64,000 nt of DNA from Welwitschia mirabilis (lineage: Eukaryota; Gnetophyta; Gnetopsida; Welwitschiales): NCBI GenBank assembly GCA_051453625.1, contig JBOZIK010000001.1:70492450-70556449 (forward strand), in the 5' to 3' direction. Within the stretch, counting starts at the first letter, position 1, and each line of letters starts with the position of its first letter. A program made the position numbers and the translations under genes. Shown piece by piece: positions 59,270-64,000 of the stretch. Below the pieces are notes generated by a model. It ran no database searches, was not told the DNA's origin, and was given only the letters and a program-made list of their open reading frames with translations.

Positions 59270-60650
59270 ATAGTTGAGACTGATTCTTAAGGTGATATTC
59301 TATTATCTGTGTCTTCTTCTGCTAAGAGAAGCACATCTAAATGGATTCTAAATTCTGGCTATACATTTCACATATGTCTTCATAGAAACTAGTTTACCAC
59401 TTTTGAACTAGTACATACTAGTGTTGTCTTGATGGGTAATAATACCCAGTGTAAGGTCAAGGAAATTAGTACTATTCAGATCAAAGCTATGATGGTATTG
59501 CTAGGACTCTTTTTAAGGTACGCTATATTCTTGATTTTAAACAGAACTTAATTTCGTTAGGTATACTCAAATCTAATGGATGCAAATACATAATAGAAGG
59601 TGGACTTTTGAAAGCTATTAAAGGTAATCTTGTTATTTTAAAGGCTAATCAATGTGGTTATCTATATGTCTTGCAAGGTTTTACTATTATAAGTTTAACA
59701 ATTATTTCAACATCTATGCTTGATTCTCACATCACCCAATTGTGTCACATGATGGTACATGCGGCTAGGTCATATGAGTGAAAAGGGCATGCATATCCTA
59801 AGTAAGAAGGATCTTCTATGTAATCAGAGTATTGGTAAGTTGTATTTTTGTGAACACTGCATTTTTGGGACATAGAAAAAGATTAGTTTCTCTATTGCAA
59901 CTTACCATACTAAATGTATTCTGGATTATGTTCACTCTAACTTGTGAGGACCTTCCAAAGTTTCTTCTATTAGTGGTCATTATTTTATGATGACTATTAT
60001 TGGTAATTATTCTCATAAAGTCTGGGTTTATTTTTTAAGGCACAAAAATGAAGCATTTCCCATTTTTAAAAGATGGAAAATTCTTGTTAAAAATCAAATA
60101 GGAAGGAAGGTCAATAAAGTCAGGACTGATAATGGATTAGAGTTCTATGAAAATAACTTTAATGAGTTTTGTACGAATAATGGAATTGCCAGACATAATA
60201 CACTGGTTGGAATACCACAACAGAATGGTATCGCAGAACACATGAATATAACTCTACTTGAAAGGGATCATTGTATGCTCTCCAATTCTAACTTATAGCA
60301 TTGACATGATTTATGGGTTGAGGCAGTTTCTACAGACTATTACTTAGTCAATCGCTCTCCACATTCCTCACTCGATTTCAACATTCCAGAAGAGATATGG
60401 TTAAGTAATCCTATTGACTACTCTAATTGAAAAATATTTGGATGTTCTACATATGAACATGTAAATGATAGCAAATTAGCACCTAGAGCTATTAAATGCA
60501 TATTTCTTAGTTATGTATCCAAGTCTAAAGGATACTATTTATGATGTCTTGAGTTACGCAAAGTACTTCTTAGGAGAGATGTGACTTTTAATGAGCATGC
60601 TTTACTTACTCCTTGGAAAGATTCCATTATTTCTTTTTTTCTCTAGATAC
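59270..60650 (+). pseudogene. copia protease and integrase of the Tork/Tnt1 element
   Basis: The frame shifts between 59268 and 59291. Protease: KWILNSGYTFHIC, where the catalytic Asp of D-S-G is Asn (59351-59353). Then VLMGNNTQCKVKEI and NLISLGILKSNGCKYIIEGG. Pre-integrase: [17 protein letters not shown] and a C-x2-C (CEHC). Integrase: first Asp changed to Asn (HSN, 59939-59941) and followed by TGA (59945-59947) at a Trp position; second Asp kept in RTDNGLEF (60128-60130); Glu kept in QNGIAEHMN (60236-60238). The C-terminal part (NRSPHSSLDF, APRAIKCIFLSYVSKSKGYY) is clear. Two active-site acids are lost, so neither enzyme could work. Confidence 0.85.
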
Positions 60651-60659
60651 TAATGATCA

Positions 60660-61916
60660 GAATACTAGCAAGCAGGTGGAGTTAGAGGTGACATCCACTA
60701 TAGCTACTATAGTTAATTCCACTTCTTCCTCCTCTATTAAATCGAGCATTGATGATGACATTGATAATAATGTTCCTAGTATCACTACTCCTGTTCAATC
60801 ATAGTAGGATTAATCGATTGCTCAAAATCTTCCGAGGAGAATAATTAAGAAACCAGCTAAATACACTGATAATGATGATAATTTTAGTAGCATATGCGCT
60901 TTCTGTTGCTCAAGAAAGTTTTGAAGATATTGAACCTTTATCTTACTCTGAAGCTGTTTCTTATGCTAAATCATCTAAGTAGTTAATGTCTATAAATGAA
61001 GAACTTGAAAGTGTCCATAAGAATAACACTTGGGATTTTTATAAGCTTCCATTTGACAAATGTCCTTTGAACTACAAGTGGATTTACAAATAAAAGAATA
61101 GCATCCCCAAGGTTGAAGATGCAAGGTGGAAAGCACGTTTGGTTATCAAAGGCTACAATAAAAAAGAAGGTATTGATTTCCATGAAATTTTGTTACATGT
61201 TGTTCATCATCCCTCTATTTGTATGCTACTTGCCTTTATTGTATTATTTAACTTGGAGTTAAATCAACTTGATGTTAAAACTGCTTTTCTACATGGAAAA
61301 CTCAAGGAGGAAATCTATATGAAGCAGCCAAGGGTTTTGTAACTCCCAGGAAAGAACATTATGTGTGTTATCTAAACAAGTTGTTATATGGCCTTAGGCA
61401 AGCCTTGAGGTAGTAGTAAAAGAGATTTGATGCATTTATGATTAGACAAGGCTTTAAAAGAAGTCAATATGGCAACTGTGTTTTCTACCAAGATTATCTT
61501 GATGAGTCTTTTATGTACTTATTGATTTATGTAGATGATATGTTAATTCTTGCAATAGATCTTTAATTTTTAGGTTGAAATGTCAACTCAATATGGAGTT
61601 TGACATGAAAGATCTTGATAAGGCTAACAAAATCCTTAGTACAAAAATCTAAAGAGACTGTCTAACTAGTAAATTATTTCTATCTTAAAAGAATTATATT
61701 GAGAAGGTCCTTAATAGGTTTAATATTTTAAATTGTAAATCTATTTCTACTTCCTTATCTACTCACTTCAAATTGTCTTCATATTATTACCCTAAAACCA
61801 AAGAGGATATTGAACGGATGATACACATTCCATATTCTAGTGCAGTTGGTATTTTAATGTGTACTATAGTCTACACTAGACCTGATCTTATGTATGCTAT
61901 AAGTATGGTGAGTCAA
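60660..61916 (+). pseudogene. copia reverse transcriptase of the Tork/Tnt1 element
   Basis: After a Ser/Thr/Asp-rich linker (60660-60900), RVT_2 begins: EAVSYAKSSK, NNTWDFYKLPF, ARWKARLVIKGYNKKEGIDF, LELNQLDVKTAFLHGKLKEE, LNKLLYGLRQALR, then three consecutive stops (61411-61419), the first two at positions normally Gln and Trp. The catalytic box LLIYVDDMLIL (YVDD at 61528-61539) is intact. The thumb/connection part (SSAVGILMCTIVYTRPDLMY) runs into the gap at 61917. There are a few frameshifts, for example near 61340. Catalytic residues remain but the frame is broken. Confidence 0.85.
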
Positions 61917-62016
61917 NNNNNNNNNNNNNNNNNNNNNNNNNNNNNNNNNNNNNNNNNNNNNNNNNNNNNNNNNNNNNNNNNNNNNNNNNNNNNNNNNNNN
62001 NNNNNNNNNNNNNNNN

Positions 62017-64000
62017 AATTAAGCTTCTAAAAATCCTCTTCTTCCTCTACTCTTAACTTAACTCAATAACATATGCTCTAAAAGTTGTACTATATATGTA
62101 TCTCACAGTTTAGTAGTTACAAAAACATTTTCATTACACATGGCCTTTAATCTTTCCCATTTCTTAAGATCATAATCAACTAGCATATCTTTCATAAAAT
62201 GCTAGAAAAAGGTTACATAATTACTTATGTGAATAATTACTAAGAACAATGTTTAATATACTTACAGATGGTTAAAGGTTAAAATACCTCAATAACTTTC
62301 TTACTTCAACCAAAATCAAAATAAGATTAGTCTATTAAATCTAAAAATTATAAAATAAAATATTATAACACAATAATATCTTACTCCAAATCATAACACG
62401 CATCCTTTTAAGATGTTATGTATAAAATTTTCAAGCCTAAGATCATAAATTTCAAGTCTCTTCTACTCTACACTCCTTTATTGTGTACTTCTTCCAATGC
62501 CTCTTTGATACTTCAACTTATATAATTTAGTTAAATTTTCACTTCAAAGTATAAACAAGTTAAGGATAGAATATGTAAAATAATCTCAAAGTTATAACTT
62601 TAGCCTAAGAAACTAAATGGAATAATTATCTTTCAGGCATTAATTATAACTCCATTGGAAAACTATAGATATTAATGTGATAAATTTAGAAAAGACATCT
62701 TTACTACATACAACACCTAAATATTGACTTCATCTTCATTTGAATAAAAGTTGTTATGAAATGTTAATCTAATTTGCATAGTTTAAAAGCCAAGAAGTAA
62801 CTTAAAGAGGACTTCTAATAAAATGTAAGTCTTAAGTCTTTTTAATAATAATAAGAACAATAAGAGATAGCTAAAATTATATAGAAAATCCATCATCATA
62901 AGTAAAATACTTTTGATAAAATAGAAAGCAAGCAAAACAAGAAAAGCAACATAAAACTCTTTAAGAAAAGAAAAAACCATAATATAATATTTAAAATTAG
63001 ATGTCATGATTAGACAAACTAAGAGATTCATAAAAATAGAACATAATAGAGATAAATATAAGAAGAAAAAGGGAAAAAAAGTCTAAAATATAAATTCCAA
63101 ATACTCATTCCACTCCAAATGCTTATGTTTTTCAAAATTACATTAAATAAGAATACCTAGGTAATAAGCCTGACCTCCAAAGGGATAAATCTTATAAATG
63201 AAAATAGAACAAAAGAAACATTTTTGAATATTATGAATAGAAATTTGTAATAAGAAATATATGAAAATTAACTTATCACAATTCATTCAAGTCAAAAATT
63301 CATGACCTAAAATGCATCTATTCCAAATAAGCATTATCCTCATGAGTTCAAGAAATAACTAAAATCATCCACTCAAAAAACTCTATAATAATTAAATTAG
63401 TAGGATAAATAATACATCATCCCCTTCCCCACAACTTTGTTCTCCCAAGGATGTCTCCTTTGATAAAAATAAACTACTCCTTTTGATTAAGTAATCATTA
63501 ATCTAGAATGTTTTAGTCCTTACTTATGTACTTATATGTTTTATGGATTGTTTTAATTCATTTATTTCTTTAGGGAATACAAGCCTACTTGTTTATTATG
63601 GTCTTCATTAAATTGAATTTTTGACATGAATTACATATTAGGAGTAAAATTTGAAAAGTTCAATATTAAAGCCTAGCAAAACAATATGAATATTAGGATG
63701 ACAACTACATAGGAATATTGCTTCAAAAAATAGGAAGTATTCTATACTATGTAATCTTTAAAAACATAATCATAAATATTAAAAGTTTACATATATGTTT
63801 TATTTTAAAAATTTTAATGTAAAATGGAATCTAGTAAAATGTTAGCCTATTAAAATTTCTATTTCCTTATGGCAATGCTCTCATTTTAGCATTTGATATT
63901 TTAATCAATTCATATGACAATTGATAATACATATTTTACATACAACACTAATCTTAGCTTTTATATCCATTACTAATACATTTTTATTTCCTTACTAAAA
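62017..64000. other. AT-rich, no gene recognised
   Basis: No domain, repeat or RNA gene seen; only short chance frames. It does not continue the copia element that ends at the gap. Confidence 0.55.

Larger units (their letters stand above)
57357..61916 (+). mobile_element. Tork/Tnt1-type Ty1/copia retrotransposon, 3' end missing
   Basis: LTR, primer binding site, gag, protease, integrase and RT follow in copia order with few frame breaks, so this is the youngest-looking element in the window. It ends at a 100-N gap (61917-62016), after which the sequence is unrelated AT-rich DNA. RNase H and the 3' LTR are absent, either from a real truncation or a misjoin at the gap. Confidence 0.85.

Overview
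The window looks like nuclear DNA of a land plant. It is strongly AT-rich and carries several decayed plant-type LTR retrotransposons (Ty1/copia of the SIRE and Tork/Tnt1 types, and Ty3/gypsy), a plant-type Helitron, a retroposed sequence with a target-site duplication, and a broken piece of a plant biotin synthase gene. I found no intact host gene and no rRNA, tRNA or CRISPR. About 6.1 kb is N in 35 runs. Species cannot be fixed from the sequence.

Layout. 1-10552: a SIRE-type copia element on +, with partial 5' LTR, gag, protease, integrase, reverse transcriptase, RNase H, an envelope-like ORF remnant, polypurine tract and complete 3' LTR. 10600-17050: remains of a gypsy-like element (acid-rich ORFs, an integrase C-terminus, a possible LTR with a TATA box). 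17780-18670: a GC-richer island with unassigned ORFs and two tRNA-like stretches. 19180-22250: a second SIRE-type gag and probable LTR on -. 22290-25450: a degraded unknown ORF and AT-rich DNA. 25468-38733: a gypsy (chromovirus-type) element on + whose 5' LTR is split by a nested insertion (27002-32313) with a 5-bp target duplication; that insertion holds the biotin synthase last-exon fragment. 38734-47000: a copia gag/protease remnant, an unknown ORF and AT-rich DNA broken by gaps. 47601-48469: a retroposon with a perfect 16-bp duplication. 51910-54990: a Helitron Rep/helicase on -, followed by tandem repeats to 56300. 57357-61916: a Tork/Tnt1-type copia element on +, lost at a gap before RNase H. 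62017-64000: AT-rich, nothing recognisable.

Two general points affect reading. First, 15 of the 17 gaps that are exactly 100 N are followed by sequence repeating what came just before the gap. These apparent duplications are most simply unmerged contig or haplotype ends, so several 'two-copy' features are probably one locus. Second, many inactivating changes in the elements are C-to-T or G-to-A: stops at Trp and Gln positions, and catalytic Asp changed to Asn. This is what decay of cytosine-methylated, silenced transposons leaves behind.
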